A model generated the notes under the pieces. That model saw only the letters and a list, made by a program, of their open reading frames with translations. It did no database searches and was not told the DNA's origin. Below, piece after piece: positions 17,846 through 27,996 of a stretch of DNA of 64,000 bases (its first letter is position 1; each line of letters opens with the position of its first letter). The DNA is taken from positions 83,079 to 147,078 of the forward strand of contig NZ_JAMPKJ010000008.1 in NCBI RefSeq assembly GCF_039962115.1, given 5' to 3'. This DNA is from Funiculus sociatus GB2-C1. GTDB taxonomy: Bacteria > Cyanobacteriota > Cyanobacteriia > Cyanobacteriales > FACHB-T130. The position numbers and the translations under genes were made by a program.

Positions 17846-20059
17846 ATGACAACTGACACTACAAAAACCCTTTGCCCTTACTGCGGTGTTGGTTGCGGAC
17901 TGGAGGTATCACCTCCAGCACAACCAGGTAAAGCAGTAAATAGGGATAGTCAAGGAACTCCCATCTGGAAAGTGCAGGGCGATCGCACTCACCCTTCCAG
18001 TCAGGGTATGGTGTGTGTCAAGGGTGCAACCGTTGCCGAGTCTCTGTCCAAAGACCGACTTCTGTATCCAATGGTGCGCGATTCCCTAGACGAACCCTTC
18101 CGCCGCGCCTCCTGGGAAGAAGCTTTAGATCGTGTGGCGAGTCGGATTAAAACCGTTCTCTCGACTCAAGGGCCAGAAGCCGTCTGTATGTATGGCTCTG
18201 GACAACTGCAAACAGAAGATTATTATGTTGCTCAGAAACTCCTGAAAGGGTGTCTGGGTACTAATAATTTTGACTCCAATTCTCGCCTCTGTATGTCCTC
18301 CGCCGTGGCGGGTTATTCTCAGAGCTTTGGAAGCGATGGCCCTCCCTGCTGCTACGAAGATTTAGATGTAACCGATTGTGCCTTTATCATCGGTAGCAAC
18401 ACGGCAGAATGTCACCCAATTATTTTTAACCGCCTGCGGAAACACCACAAGAAAAATCCCAAGGTGAAAATGATTGTGGTCGATCCCAGAAAAACCACCA
18501 CAGCGGAAGCAGCAGATTTACACTTAGCGATAAAACCAGGGACTGATATCGATTTACTCAACGGTATCGCCCACCTGTTAATGCGTTGGGGCAGAATTGA
18601 TACTTTTTTTATTGACGAATGCACCTCCAATTTTCCGGCTTATGCTGAGGTGATTCAGCACTATCCGCCGGAAGTTGTCGCCAAACGCTGCGGCATATCC
18701 GTAAAAGAACTGGAAACAGCTGCTCGCTACTGGGCTGATTCTGAGCGGGTGCTGTCTATGTGGTCGATGGGCGTGAATCAGTCTTCGGAAGGGACTGCCA
18801 AGGTACGGACTATTATTAATCTACATCTGATGACCGCTCAGATTGGTAAACCGGGGAGCGGCCCTTTTTCCCTGACAGGTCAGCCAAACGCGATGGGCGG
18901 ACGAGAAACTGGGGGACTTTCCCACATCCTACCAGGCTATAGAGTGGTAAAAAATCCCCAACATCGCGCGGAATTAGAAGAATTTTGGCAACTTCCCGCC
19001 GGACAGATTTCGCCTGTTCCAGGTTTGGCGGCGTGGGACATCATCACGGGTCTAGAAACTGGTGATGTCGGAATGCTCTGGATTGTAGCAACTAACCCGG
19101 CTGTGAGTTTACCCGATTTGGAACGTTCTAAGGCAGCGTTAATGCGATCGCCTTTTACGGTATACCAAGACGCATATTACCCCACCGAAACTGCCGAATT
19201 TGCTCACGTCTTGCTTCCGGCGGCGCAGTGGAGCGAAAAAACTGGGACAATGACTAACTCTGAGCGAGTTGTCACTTTATGTAAGGCGTTTCGTACTCCT
19301 CCCGGTGAAGCGAAAGCCGATTGGAAAATCTTTGTGGAAGTAGCACTGCGACTGGGCTTCGGCGACAAATTTCCTTACTCTACCTCAGCTGAAGTTTACG
19401 ACGAATATGCTCAGGTAACACGCGATCGCGTCTGCGATATGAGTGGCATCAGTCACGCACGACTAGCAGCGCAAGGCCCGCTACAATGGCCCCTCCCAAA
19501 GGAAAAGGAATCTAGACTCCCGGCTGTGAAGCGATTGTATACAGATGGCCGCTTTCCTTCGCCTGATGGACGGGCGCGTTTTGGGGCATACCATTCACGC
19601 GGTTTGGCAGAACCACCAGATCCAGACTATCCCTATGTCCTAACTACAGGCAGACTTTACGGCCATTGGCACACCCAAACCCGCACGGGACGGATTGATA
19701 AAATCAAGCAGATGCACCCGAATCCATTTATTGAGATTCATCCCCGCGATGCTGCCAATTTAGATGTTCAGGAGAATGATTTGGTGGAAGTGCGAACTCG
19801 TCGTGGCACATCTCGTTTTCCAGCTAAAGTAACAAAAGCAATTTCCCCCGGAACTGTCTTTGTCCCAATGCACTGGGGCGCACTTTGGGCAGACAAAGCA
19901 GAAGCTAATGCCCTAACTCATCACATATCCTGTCCCGACTCGCTGCAACCAGAATTAAAGGCTTGTGCGGTGCAACTTGTACCTGTTGCTGCCGAAAAAT
20001 CTGAGGGAGGTTATTTGCGTTGTGACACTAAATCTCCGGCTTTTTCTTCACGAGTTTAG
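17846..20059 (+). CDS. narB: ferredoxin-nitrate reductase, copy 1
   Basis: The cytoplasmic molybdoenzyme that reduces nitrate to nitrite with reduced ferredoxin. Of 737 residues, the N-terminal 4Fe-4S site uses Cys10, Cys13, Cys17 and Cys57 ([12 protein letters not shown] and GMVCVKGAT). The molybdenum-ligand Cys is in [10 protein letters not shown]. The MopB dinucleotide-binding domain fills the last 130 residues ([19 protein letters not shown]). It is the last gene of the nirA1 operon, 144 bp after nrtD. It is alike along its full length to narB2 at 22115. Confidence 0.95.
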   Translation: MTTDTTKTLCPYCGVGCGLEVSPPAQPGKAVNRDSQGTPIWKVQGDRTHPSSQGMVCVKGATVAESLSKDRLLYPMVRDSLDEPFRRASWEEALDRVASRIKTVLSTQGPEAVCMYGSGQLQTEDYYVAQKLLKGCLGTNNFDSNSRLCMSSAVAGYSQSFGSDGPPCCYEDLDVTDCAFIIGSNTAECHPIIFNRLRKHHKKNPKVKMIVVDPRKTTTAEAADLHLAIKPGTDIDLLNGIAHLLMRWGRIDTFFIDECTSNFPAYAEVIQHYPPEVVAKRCGISVKELETAARYWADSERVLSMWSMGVNQSSEGTAKVRTIINLHLMTAQIGKPGSGPFSLTGQPNAMGGRETGGLSHILPGYRVVKNPQHRAELEEFWQLPAGQISPVPGLAAWDIITGLETGDVGMLWIVATNPAVSLPDLERSKAALMRSPFTVYQDAYYPTETAEFAHVLLPAAQWSEKTGTMTNSERVVTLCKAFRTPPGEAKADWKIFVEVALRLGFGDKFPYSTSAEVYDEYAQVTRDRVCDMSGISHARLAAQGPLQWPLPKEKESRLPAVKRLYTDGRFPSPDGRARFGAYHSRGLAEPPDPDYPYVLTTGRLYGHWHTQTRTGRIDKIKQMHPNPFIEIHPRDAANLDVQENDLVEVRTRRGTSRFPAKVTKAISPGTVFVPMHWGALWADKAEANALTHHISCPDSLQPELKACAVQLVPVAAEKSEGGYLRCDTKSPAFSSRV

Positions 20060-20370
20060 CTTGCCAGAAATTTGTGAAAAATTAGTCCTTTTTGGTGGAA
20101 CGAACCGCCGAGGCGCTGAGGGCGCTGAGTCAGAGAAGCACACATCCAAAGAGAGTTTTAGCAATCTTCCAAAAGAAAGAGTTAAAAAATTATAAATATT
20201 TCAAAAGGTGGGGTTCTGGGTAAATAGGCATCTTCTGTAACAAAGTCTACCGATTCCTGGCATAAGAGGGCATAAGGTTAGATAAAAATCTGGCTAGATT
20301 GTCCAATAAATAGCTGTTGAGGCGAGTCGTGCGCTCGCTACAGACATAATATGCAACGAGGCTAAAACTT
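20060..20370. other. spacer with promoter of nirA2
   Basis: A 311-bp spacer between narB1 and nirA2. It has a dispersed GCCGAGGCGCTGAGGGCGC-type repeat at about 20107-20130, related in mirror image to CTGCGCCCTCTGCGCCTC at about 17765-17785. An NtcA promoter follows in its right half. A GAGG motif sits about 10 nt before the nirA2 ATG. No further gene seen. Confidence 0.65.
20237..20285 (+). promoter_or_regulatory. NtcA-activated class II promoter of nirA2-narB2
   Basis: A perfect GTA-N8-TAC box lies at 20237-20250. TAAGGT (20273-20278, TAN3T) starts after exactly 22 bases, predicting transcription from about 20285 and a leader of about 85 nt. The second nirA-narB pair therefore has its own nitrogen-controlled promoter. 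Confidence 0.82.
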
Positions 20371-22029
20371 ATGACGGAAGCAACCGAAGTACCAGGAAAG
20401 GTAGGTAAAGCTCAGGTGGAAGCGAACGGCTCCCCAGCAACCGTCGAATCATCTGAAAATTTGACAAATGCAGGCGAAGCAACACCAACCCAAAACAAAT
20501 TTGAAAGGATTAAATCCGAAAAAGATGGTCTGGTATTAAAGCAAGAACTAGACTATTTAGCAGAGATTGGCTGGGAAGCGATGGAAGAAGCCGATAGAGA
20601 CTATCGGTTGCGAGTTTTGGGTTTATTTTACCGCACGGTGACACCAGGCAAATTTATGCTGCGGATGCGGCTGGCGAATGGGATTTTAAGTGCTTACCAA
20701 ATGCGGGTTTTGGCTGAAATTGTGCAGCATTACGGAGATGAGGGAAACGCCGATATCACCACACGGCAAAATATTCAACTGCGACAGATACGTCTTGAAG
20801 ATGTACCAGACATCTACCGAAAATTAGAACAAGCTGGATTAACATCGGTTCAGTCTGGCGTGGACAATGTTCGCAATATTACGGGTTCACCTTTAGCAGG
20901 AATCGATCCAGATGAATTGGTCGATACGCGGGGATTGTGTCGCATGGTGCAGGACATGATCACTAATATGGGCAAAGGGAATCCAGAGTTTACGAATTTG
21001 CCAAGAAAATTTAATATTGCGATCGCAGGTTGTCGTGACAATTCAGTTCACGCCGAACTTAACGATATTGGTTTCATCCCAGCTTACAAAAACGACACCA
21101 TCGGCTTTAATGTCATCGTCGGCGGGATGTTCTCGCCCAAACGTTACGAAGCTTCAGTTCCCATGAATGCTTGGGTTCCACCAGAAGACGTGGTGGCTTT
21201 GAGTCGAGCCATTTTAGAAGTTTATCGCGACCACGGACTTCGGGCAAATCGGCAAAAGTCGCGGCTGATGTATCTAATTGATAAATGGGGAATTGAGAAG
21301 TTTAGAGAAGAGGTAGAAAAACGCTTTGGTGAAGTTGGCGGAACTATACCTTTACAATCGGCTGCTGAAAAAGATGAATTCCTATGGGAAAAGAAAGATT
21401 ACATCGGAGTTTATAAACAGAAGCAACCTGGATTAAACTTTGTGGGTTTACATATTCCCGTCGGTCGGATGTATGCCCAAGATATGTTTGACTTAGCCAG
21501 AATTGCCGAAGTGTATGGCAGTGGTGAAATTCGCTTTACAGTCGAGCAAAATTTGATTATTCCCAATATTCCCGATACTCGTATGGAAGCGTTTTTAAAA
21601 GAACCACTTTTAGAACGTTTTTCATTCGATCCAGAAAACTTGATGCGCGGGTTAGTTTCCTGCACAGGAAGTCAATTCTGCGGCTTTGCACTAATAGAAA
21701 CTAAGAACCGCGCTTTGGCTTTTGTTAAAGCATTGGAAGCAGAATTAACTTTACCTCAACCAATACGAATTCACTGGACGGGATGCCCCAATTCCTGCGG
21801 TCAACCGCAAGTGGCAGATATTGGGTTGATGGGAACAAAGGGACGCAAAAATGGCAAAGTCGTCGAAGCCGTGGATATCTGGATGGGCGGAAAAGTCGGC
21901 TATGAAGCTGAACTTGGTAGCCGGGTGATGAAATCGATTCCCTGCGACGATCTTAAGCCAGTGCTGCGAGATTTACTGGTTGAACACTTTGGGGCAAAAC
22001 CTAAGCAGTCATTAGTTCTTAGTCATTAG
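20371..22029 (+). CDS. nirA: ferredoxin-nitrite reductase, copy 2
   Basis: A second full-length NirA, 552 residues. It keeps both cysteine pairs (CTGSQFC and GCPNSC) and the siroheme motifs of copy 1. It differs by about 30 extra N-terminal residues, rich in Ala, Glu, Ser and Thr with no signal-peptide character, and by a short insertion near GTIPLQSAAEKDEF. Within the catalytic core the two copies align without gaps elsewhere by eye. With its own NtcA promoter and narB2 85 bp downstream, it forms a two-gene unit nirA2-narB2. It should be active; why two copies are kept is not known. Confidence 0.92.
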   Translation: MTEATEVPGKVGKAQVEANGSPATVESSENLTNAGEATPTQNKFERIKSEKDGLVLKQELDYLAEIGWEAMEEADRDYRLRVLGLFYRTVTPGKFMLRMRLANGILSAYQMRVLAEIVQHYGDEGNADITTRQNIQLRQIRLEDVPDIYRKLEQAGLTSVQSGVDNVRNITGSPLAGIDPDELVDTRGLCRMVQDMITNMGKGNPEFTNLPRKFNIAIAGCRDNSVHAELNDIGFIPAYKNDTIGFNVIVGGMFSPKRYEASVPMNAWVPPEDVVALSRAILEVYRDHGLRANRQKSRLMYLIDKWGIEKFREEVEKRFGEVGGTIPLQSAAEKDEFLWEKKDYIGVYKQKQPGLNFVGLHIPVGRMYAQDMFDLARIAEVYGSGEIRFTVEQNLIIPNIPDTRMEAFLKEPLLERFSFDPENLMRGLVSCTGSQFCGFALIETKNRALAFVKALEAELTLPQPIRIHWTGCPNSCGQPQVADIGLMGTKGRKNGKVVEAVDIWMGGKVGYEAELGSRVMKSIPCDDLKPVLRDLLVEHFGAKPKQSLVLSH

Positions 22030-22114
22030 TTTGTTGCTAATGGGTAATAGGTAATTCTTAACTGCCATTAGCCATTAGCAAATGACTAATTACCAATAAC
22101 AAATAACTAATAAT
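22030..22114. repeat. ATTAGTCATTAG-type spacer repeat
   Basis: The 85-bp spacer between nirA2 and narB2 is made of variants of TTAGTCATTAG, GCCATTAGC and AATTACCAATAAC. Similar sequence fills the nrtA-nrtB (13716-13803), nrtD-narB1 (17702-17845) and 43755-43847 spacers. It is a dispersed short-repeat class, not specific to these genes. Confidence 0.6.
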
Positions 22115-24337
22115 ATGAGTGATTTAATCAAAACGCTCTGCCCTTACTGTGGTGTTGGGTGTGGTTTAGAAGTTTCGCCGCCAGCCCAAGCTAATCGGGA
22201 AACGAATCGAGATAGTAAAGGCAATCCTGTCTGGAAAGTTCGGGGCGATCGCGCTCATCCTTCGAGTCAGGGTATGGTATGTGTCAAAGGAGCCACAGTT
22301 ACAGAGTCCATCAGTAAAGACCGACTGATGTATCCAATGATGCGCGATTCCCTGGATGAACCTTTCCGTCGCGCCTCTTGGGACGAAGCCTTAGATGCGA
22401 TCGCAAGCCGCATTAAAACTGTGCGTGACACCTCTGGTGCAGATGCAATCTGCCTCTATGGTTCCGGTCAATTCCTCACGGAAGATTATTATCTTGCCCA
22501 AAAACTTTTTAAAGGTATTTTGGGTACTAATAACTTTGATACCAACTCGCGTCTGTGTATGTCTTCCGCCACAGCCGGGTATTATTACAGCTTAGGTTCA
22601 GACGGCCCCCCCTGTTGCTACGAAGACCTGGAATTAACAGATTGTGCCTTTATCATCGGTTCCAATGCGGCAGAATGTCACCCGATTATCTTTAACCGAC
22701 TGCGGAAACACCACAAACAAAACAATAATGTCAAAATGATTGTGGTCGATCCGCGCCGCACTACCACAGCTGAGGCCGCAGATTTGCATCTGGCAATTCG
22801 ACCAGGTACAGACATCGATCTACTCAATGGTATTGCTTATCTGCTGCTGCGCTGGAACCGCCTCAACATCGAATTTATAGACGAATGCACCACAGGTTTT
22901 CCATCCTACACTGAGGTAATTCAGCAGTATCCGCCGGAAGTTGTCTCTGAACGATGCGGTATTTCCATCCATGACTTGATAACAGCCGCAAAAGCTTGGG
23001 CTGAATCGAAGCGTGTGCTGTCTATGTGGACAATGGGTTTAAACCAGTCTTCAGAAGGTACCGCCAAAGTGTGCAGTCTGATCAATTTGCACCTCATGAC
23101 TGGTCAAATTGGCTTTCCCGGAAGCGGCCCTTTTTCGCTGACAGGTCAGCCGAACGCGATGGGAGGAAGGGAAGTTGGCGGTTTGGCTCATCTTTTGCCA
23201 GGGTATCGTTTGGTGAAGAATGAGCAGCACAGAACTGAAGTTGAGCAGTTTTGGGGATTACAACCTGGGCAAATTTCGCCAGTTCCCGGCCGCAGCGCTT
23301 GGGAAATTATTACTGGACTAGAGGCGGGAGAAGTAGAATTTTTGTGGATTGCGGCGACTAACCCAGCGGTGAGTATGCCGGATTTGGAACGGACAAAAGC
23401 CGCCCTTAAGACTTCGCCTTTTACTGTCTATCAAGACGCTTACTATCCCACAGAAACTGCCGAATTTGCTCACGTTTTGTTACCAGCAGCGCAGTGGGGC
23501 GAAAAAACTGGAACGATGACCAATTCTGAGCGAGTAGTAACGCTTTGTCCAGCTTTCCGTCCGCCAGTAGGACAGGCGAGAGCAGATTGGGAAATCTTTG
23601 CAGAAGTCGGTCGTCGCTTGGGATTTGCTGAACACTTTGCTTTTACTTCTTCAGCAGAAGTTTATGCGGAATTTGTGCAGTTGACACGCGATCGCGTCTG
23701 CGAACAAACTGGCATCAGTCATGCACGACTAGCAGCACAAGGCCCTATACAATGGCCCGAACCGGACAAAAAAGAACCCAAATCTTTACCAAGCACGGTA
23801 AAAAGGCTGTATACAAATTTCCGTTTTTCCACGCCTGATGGAAGGGCGCGTTTTGTTGCCCATCATTCGCGGGGTTTAGCAGAACCACCAGATCCAGACT
23901 ATCCCTTTGTCCTCACGACTGGCAGACTTTACGGACATTGGCACACTCAAACCCGCACTGGACGCATTGAGAAAATTTCCCAGATGCACCCGAATCCGTT
24001 TATTGAGATTCATCCGCGCGATGCTACAAAGCTGGGTATTCAGGAGAACGATTTGCTGGAAGTCCGAAGTCGTCGCGGTACATCCCGATTTCCAGCCAAA
24101 GTCACAAAGACAATTTCCCCCGGAACTGTCTTTGTCCCCATACACTGGGGCTATCTTTGGGCAGACAAGGCAGAAGCCAACGCCCTTACCCATCCAGTCT
24201 CTTGTCCTCAATCCCTGCAACCAGAGTTAAAAGCCTGTGCGGTGCAACTTGTACCCGTTGCTACCCAGATGGATTCATCTGAATATCTGCCGTCAAACGC
24301 TTACTCTGAGACTTTTTCTCCACCAATTTCGGTTTGA
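22115..24337 (+). CDS. narB: ferredoxin-nitrate reductase, copy 2
   Basis: A second complete NarB, 740 residues. It has 4Fe-4S ligands Cys9, Cys12, Cys16 and Cys56, the molybdenum-ligand motif [10 protein letters not shown], and the same C-terminal domain as copy 1. All catalytic motifs seen in copy 1 are kept, so it looks functional. Differences are scattered substitutions plus a few inserted residues near [17 protein letters not shown] and a different extreme C-terminus. It follows nirA2 on the same strand and probably shares its NtcA promoter. The pair is most simply explained by duplication of nirA and narB, with nrtABCD present in one unit only. Confidence 0.94.
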   Translation: MSDLIKTLCPYCGVGCGLEVSPPAQANRETNRDSKGNPVWKVRGDRAHPSSQGMVCVKGATVTESISKDRLMYPMMRDSLDEPFRRASWDEALDAIASRIKTVRDTSGADAICLYGSGQFLTEDYYLAQKLFKGILGTNNFDTNSRLCMSSATAGYYYSLGSDGPPCCYEDLELTDCAFIIGSNAAECHPIIFNRLRKHHKQNNNVKMIVVDPRRTTTAEAADLHLAIRPGTDIDLLNGIAYLLLRWNRLNIEFIDECTTGFPSYTEVIQQYPPEVVSERCGISIHDLITAAKAWAESKRVLSMWTMGLNQSSEGTAKVCSLINLHLMTGQIGFPGSGPFSLTGQPNAMGGREVGGLAHLLPGYRLVKNEQHRTEVEQFWGLQPGQISPVPGRSAWEIITGLEAGEVEFLWIAATNPAVSMPDLERTKAALKTSPFTVYQDAYYPTETAEFAHVLLPAAQWGEKTGTMTNSERVVTLCPAFRPPVGQARADWEIFAEVGRRLGFAEHFAFTSSAEVYAEFVQLTRDRVCEQTGISHARLAAQGPIQWPEPDKKEPKSLPSTVKRLYTNFRFSTPDGRARFVAHHSRGLAEPPDPDYPFVLTTGRLYGHWHTQTRTGRIEKISQMHPNPFIEIHPRDATKLGIQENDLLEVRSRRGTSRFPAKVTKTISPGTVFVPIHWGYLWADKAEANALTHPVSCPQSLQPELKACAVQLVPVATQMDSSEYLPSNAYSETFSPPISV

Positions 24338-24527
24338 GGAATCTTTTACCTCCGCAACCCCTCCGCAATGGAGGGAAGGATGGCATCAAAATAAAAACGC
24401 TAGGGCAGGTGGAAGATATGAGTTAACAAAAACATCAAAATAGTGGCAACTTTTCTATTATCTCAAGATTAATTGTAAGTTAAGCTCTGGGAACGGATGC
24501 TGTTGGTATCCTATAACCCTAATTAGT

Positions 24528-24608
24528 TCCTGGGGAGTGGTTGGGTGAGAAGGAAACCTAAGGAATTCATGAGTGCTGTTAGGTTTCACGTTGTTCAACC
24601 ATTCTCTA
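24528..24608 (+). ncRNA. candidate structured RNA element
   Basis: Nested perfect inverted repeats fold this segment. A 9-bp stem pairs 24553-24561 with 24579-24587 around a 17-nt loop. Outside it a 6-bp stem pairs 24538-24543 with 24596-24601. Beyond that, GAG pairs with CTC and CCT with AGG (24528-24537 with 24604-24608). It matches no RNA family I can recognise; the glutamine riboswitch core is absent. Strand and function are inferred only from the neighbouring plus-strand genes. Confidence 0.35.
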
Positions 24609-24859
24609 GGTAGGGTTGGGATTTTTAGCTTTCAGTGAACTGTATTGGATTATAAATTAGGCGATTTTTAGGGACGCGATCGCTTCGGACGCGCCAACGT
24701 GTGGTAACACAAATTGGGCTTTTTGGGTTGTATAGCACAACGCATTAGGCACTTTTTGCATCCAATGGTTGCGTAAATTGCAATACTGGATTAACTAATA
24801 ATTATAAAAATAGATTCAATTATCAAAATAAAAGAGATTTAAAAATAAATTGAACTTTG

Positions 24860-24908
24860 GTAACAGAGTATACGAAAATCCTAGACAAACCTAATTAATC
24901 TAACAGGA
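24860..24908 (+). promoter_or_regulatory. NtcA-activated class II promoter of nrtP
   Basis: A perfect GTA-N8-TAC box lies at 24860-24873, with TAATCT (24896-24901, TAN3T) starting after 22 bases. The predicted start is about 24908, leaving a leader of nearly 195 nt before nrtP that includes a small ORF. Confidence 0.83.
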
Positions 24909-24927
24909 AAGCCCTCTCCCGAACAAA

Positions 24928-25002
24928 ATGAAATTAATTACCTGCATTTCAGCTCAAATCCCTAAAGAAAAATTTGATATTGAACAATTAAAGAAAGCCT
25001 AA
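24928..25002 (+). CDS. 24-residue leader ORF upstream of nrtP
   Basis: An ATG-to-TAA frame of 24 codons lies just inside the transcript predicted from the NtcA promoter and about 100 bp before nrtP. The peptide begins MKLITCISAQ and ends in a lysine-rich stretch. No good ribosome site precedes it (AGGAAA is about 17 nt away). It may be a leader peptide, a remnant of a longer gene, or chance. I know no homologue. Confidence 0.3.
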   Translation: MKLITCISAQIPKEKFDIEQLKKA

Positions 25003-25101
25003 GCATTCAAAATTAGTTTTCGGGTAAACAAAAACTTTGTTTTGACTAAGTTGTGTGAGAGGAAGATTGTTGTACTTTTTTTTAAAAAAGGAGATTTTTA
25101 A

Positions 25102-26610
25102 ATGTCTGGAGTCTGGTCATTTAGCGGTCGATACCGCATCTTACACTTAACCTGGTTTGCTTTCTTTCTGACATTTGTGGTTTGGTTTAACTTTGCCCCA
25201 TTTGCCACAGCAGTAAAAGCAGACTTCGGTTTAACGGAACCACAACTTAGAACTTTGGCTATTTGTAATGTCGCTCTCACAGTTCCAGCCAGAATTATTG
25301 TGGGGATGATATTAGATCGCTTTGGCCCTCGGATTACCTATTCATGCCTGCTAGTTTATGCTGCCATACCTTGTTTAGCGTTTGCCTTGGCACAGAACTT
25401 TGAACAATTAGTTTATAGCCGCTTAGCATTGAGTATTGTCGGGTGTGGCTTTGTGATTGGTATCCGAATGGTGGCGGAGTGGTTTCCTGCCAAAGAAATT
25501 GGCTTAGCGGAAGGTATTTATGGCGGCTGGGGTAACTTTGGGTCGGCGGGTGCTGCGTTCACTTTACCGACTATTGCCGCCGCCGTCGCCTTTTTAAGTG
25601 CGGGTCAAGTTAACTGGCGGTTTGCGATCGCACTCACCGGAATTGTTTCTGCTATCTACGGGGTAATTTATTACTTTAACGTCCAAAATACACCTCCCGG
25701 CAAAGTTTACGAGCGCCCAGAAAGCAGCGCGGGGATGGAAGTCACAACCCAGAAAGATTTCTGGTTTATGATGCTGATGAACATTCCCTTAGTGGGAGTT
25801 TTGGGCTTAATTGCTTGGCGTTTAAATCGAGTTGACTTCATCAACACTACGCAACTGTATACCGCTTGGTTTCTGCTGGTCTGCTTATATGCGTTCCAGG
25901 CTTACAATTGCTGGAAAGCCAATAAGAATTTGATGAATGGTACAAAACGATATCCCGCTGAAGAACGCTACAAATTTTCTCAAGTAGCTAATTTAGAATT
26001 GGCTTACCTCGCTTGTTTTGGTTCTGAGCTTGCAGTTGTTTCCATGCTGCCTACATTTTTTCAAAGAAGCTTTGGCTTAACTGCGGCGATCGCTGGGGCA
26101 GTTGCTGGAACTTACGCATTTATGAACTTAGTAGCTCGTCCGGGAGGTGGCTTGATTTCTGACAAAATCGGCAGCCGGAAATGGACGCTGGCGGCGACAC
26201 TGGCAGGAACTGGAACTGGGTATTTAGTATTTAGCAGTTTGGGTGGTAATATACCGCTTTTGGTTGTAGTAATTATGACCATGACTGCTTCCTTCTTTGT
26301 AATGGCAGCAGAAGGGGCAACTTACGCGATTGTCCCGCTGATTAAGCGGCGAGTGACGGGACAAATTGCTGGTAACGTCGGTGCTTACGGCAATGTGGGG
26401 GCGGTGATTTTCCTCACTGTATATAGCTTGTTACCTCAAGGTGCTGCGGGCGATCGCATCTTTTTCCAGATGCTAGGCTTAGTTGGCTTAATTGCAGCTA
26501 GTTTTTGTGCATTCTTCCTCAAAGAACCGGAAGGCTCTCATGAAGGTGAAGAAGCAGAAGTTTTATCTCCAAAAACTGAAGTTTTTTCCCACGAACAGGA
26601 ACGACATTAA
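25102..26610 (+). CDS. nrtP: MFS nitrate/nitrite transporter
   Basis: A 502-residue major-facilitator protein of the NNP (NarK/NrtP) family with about 12 hydrophobic segments. It carries both nitrate-signature motifs, YGGWGNFGSAGAAF in TM5 and GNVGAYGNVGAV in TM11, and the MFS loop MILDRFGPR after TM2. A loop of about 90 residues separates the halves. NrtP imports nitrate and nitrite in marine and some filamentous cyanobacteria, usually in place of NrtABCD; here both systems are present. GGAGA precedes the ATG and an NtcA promoter lies upstream. Confidence 0.92.
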   Translation: MSGVWSFSGRYRILHLTWFAFFLTFVVWFNFAPFATAVKADFGLTEPQLRTLAICNVALTVPARIIVGMILDRFGPRITYSCLLVYAAIPCLAFALAQNFEQLVYSRLALSIVGCGFVIGIRMVAEWFPAKEIGLAEGIYGGWGNFGSAGAAFTLPTIAAAVAFLSAGQVNWRFAIALTGIVSAIYGVIYYFNVQNTPPGKVYERPESSAGMEVTTQKDFWFMMLMNIPLVGVLGLIAWRLNRVDFINTTQLYTAWFLLVCLYAFQAYNCWKANKNLMNGTKRYPAEERYKFSQVANLELAYLACFGSELAVVSMLPTFFQRSFGLTAAIAGAVAGTYAFMNLVARPGGGLISDKIGSRKWTLAATLAGTGTGYLVFSSLGGNIPLLVVVIMTMTASFFVMAAEGATYAIVPLIKRRVTGQIAGNVGAYGNVGAVIFLTVYSLLPQGAAGDRIFFQMLGLVGLIAASFCAFFLKEPEGSHEGEEAEVLSPKTEVFSHEQERH

Positions 26611-26663
26611 TTTCAACTACTACCAAATACAGCCACACCCTACAAGGGTGTGGCTACACAAAC

Positions 26664-26685
26664 AAAGCCCGCGAAAGCGGGCTTT
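26664..26685 (+). terminator. hairpin after nrtP
   Basis: A perfect 9-bp stem (AAAGCCCGC with GCGGGCTTT) and GAAA loop, 53 bp after the nrtP stop. The stem itself ends in TTT but the T-run is short, so terminator strength is uncertain. It also resembles a dispersed cyanobacterial hairpin repeat. Confidence 0.55.
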
Positions 26686-26784
26686 ATACGCGAGCGCCAA
26701 GATTAAGCGAAGAGAGCGCAGGCTCTCGCGTACAGTCGTCGGGCTTCAGTCTTATTTTTCTAAAAGTGGAAGGCTATCAAGGGA

Positions 26785-27285
26785 TTAGTTTTGGGTAGTT
26801 TGCTTCCACAACTTCTCCAAAACCTCTATTTTCTGATTGAGAGCCGTAGCGCGATGAAGGCAATACTTGTCATACAACAATATTCCTACACAAGCGCCAC
26901 TAGGAATAAGATAGGTAAGCCAGAGAAGAATATTTGCAAGTGACTCTTGCTCTTGGGGAGTGAGCATTTGCAAGTTAATAGTGACAGTAGATGATTTTAG
27001 GCTTTCAGGTGTTTGGTTGGGAGCCGAGGCGCGATCGCTAGTCTTTTCCACCTCGCACAGCAAACGCTCTCCCTGTTTTACACAGGATAAATGCTGTACC
27101 TGTTCTGCATCTAAAAGCGGCTCTCCGCTAGCCGCAAATGCGCCTGTCGCAGAAGCAAGCAATCCCGAAGCCACTAAACACGCAGCTAGAAAATTAAATT
27201 TGAATTTTCTAACTGATTGAACGCCCGTTGGACTGTTTGACAAGCTGGAAGCGCTAAACCGTGCCTGTGTTTTACCTAAAACCAT
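26785..27285 (-). CDS. unknown secreted/membrane protein
   Basis: A 166-residue protein I do not recognise. Residues about 27-52 form a signal peptide-like stretch ending in GAFAAS. A small region with two cysteines (LSCVKQGERLLCEVE) follows, then a hydrophobic segment (about residues 117-140, LLWLTYLIPSGACVGILL) and a short basic tail that may form a coiled coil (LNQKIEVLEKLWKQ). The layout suggests a membrane protein with a periplasmic domain. It is convergent with nrtP and embedded in the nitrate island, but nothing in it points to nitrogen metabolism. Confidence 0.6.
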   Translation of the reverse strand: MVLGKTQARFSASSLSNSPTGVQSVRKFKFNFLAACLVASGLLASATGAFAASGEPLLDAEQVQHLSCVKQGERLLCEVEKTSDRASAPNQTPESLKSSTVTINLQMLTPQEQESLANILLWLTYLIPSGACVGILLYDKYCLHRATALNQKIEVLEKLWKQTTQN

Positions 27286-27996
27286 TTTCCCTGCCTTCCC
27301 CGCTGCACAAATTTTAAAAGTATTTTGTAGTCATTGATACTATTGTACATTTCTGGGACAAGACATTCATCACCAGATCAGGTCAATTTTGGAATTGTCC
27401 CGATCTGAAAGGCTTGCTAACAATACATCTCGGTTAGTGATGAAAAGGCTAGGTGGGAGCGAGTCTTAACCCAGTATTGGGGTTGAGAAGCGATCGCGTC
27501 TGTGGAAAGTGCCGTTTGAGCTAACCAGGATGCCAAACTTGCATCTGGGTTATGTCATCTATTTTTAACTTCAGCGCTAAAAGCTACTTTCAATACATTT
27601 TCACTTTTACTGCTTGGGTAGGTTTAATTGTCTAGAGATTTGAAAAAGGCCATTCATTATTTCAGAGGATGTCTGAAAAGTCATAACCGAGACGCTTAGA
27701 CGGTGGAGATCCCCCTTGCATCCCCCTGAAAAAGGGGGACTAAGACTTGATTCTCCCCCCAATTCATTGGGGGGTTGGGGGATCAAGCTAACTTTTGACA
27801 CTTCTGGGACATCCTCTCAACTGTCTGGGGAGAAACAGCGGATTTCTTCTCAAAGAACCCCAGATAGTTAATTAGGAAGATTTCCTGGACGATGCAGCAA
27901 TAATCGGGCATTAGCAATTTTTCCCCTCGTTCTTTGTCTCCAACTACAAACGAGAAACTCTTTTGATTCGATGGCTACTAAAATTGAGGATATTTC
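27286..27996. other. spacer with a G/C-run repeat, no gene seen
   Basis: A 711-bp spacer before the ClC gene. The segment 27706-27785 is a dispersed repeat (CCCCCTGAAAAAGGGGG and CCCCCAATTCATTGGGGGG hairpins) with relatives at 34798-34872 and 40145-40175. An isolated GTA-N8-TAC at 27327 lacks a -10 box at the right distance. Nothing else is supported. Confidence 0.6.

Larger units (their letters stand above)
24338..25101. other. long spacer before nrtP
   Basis: A 764-bp spacer. From left to right it holds a possible structured RNA (24528-24608), a HIP1-containing repeat patch (about 24665-24725), an NtcA promoter (24860-24908), a 24-codon ORF (24928-25002) and a GGAGA ribosome site before nrtP. 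The rest is AT-rich and I see nothing else in it. Confidence 0.6.

Noticed and set aside
24338..25101. Glutamine riboswitch or other known nitrogen riboswitch before nrtP
   Set aside because: The conserved core (GGACGGAAGUAGG-like) is absent; only an unassigned set of nested stems is present.
27327..27340. GTA-N8-TAC (possible NtcA box)
   Set aside because: No TAN3T box at 20-24 bases on either strand, and far from the next plus-strand gene.
27607..27801. 64-codon minus-strand frame before the ClC gene
   Set aside because: It is the translation of the dispersed G/C-run repeat, also present elsewhere, and has no supporting features.
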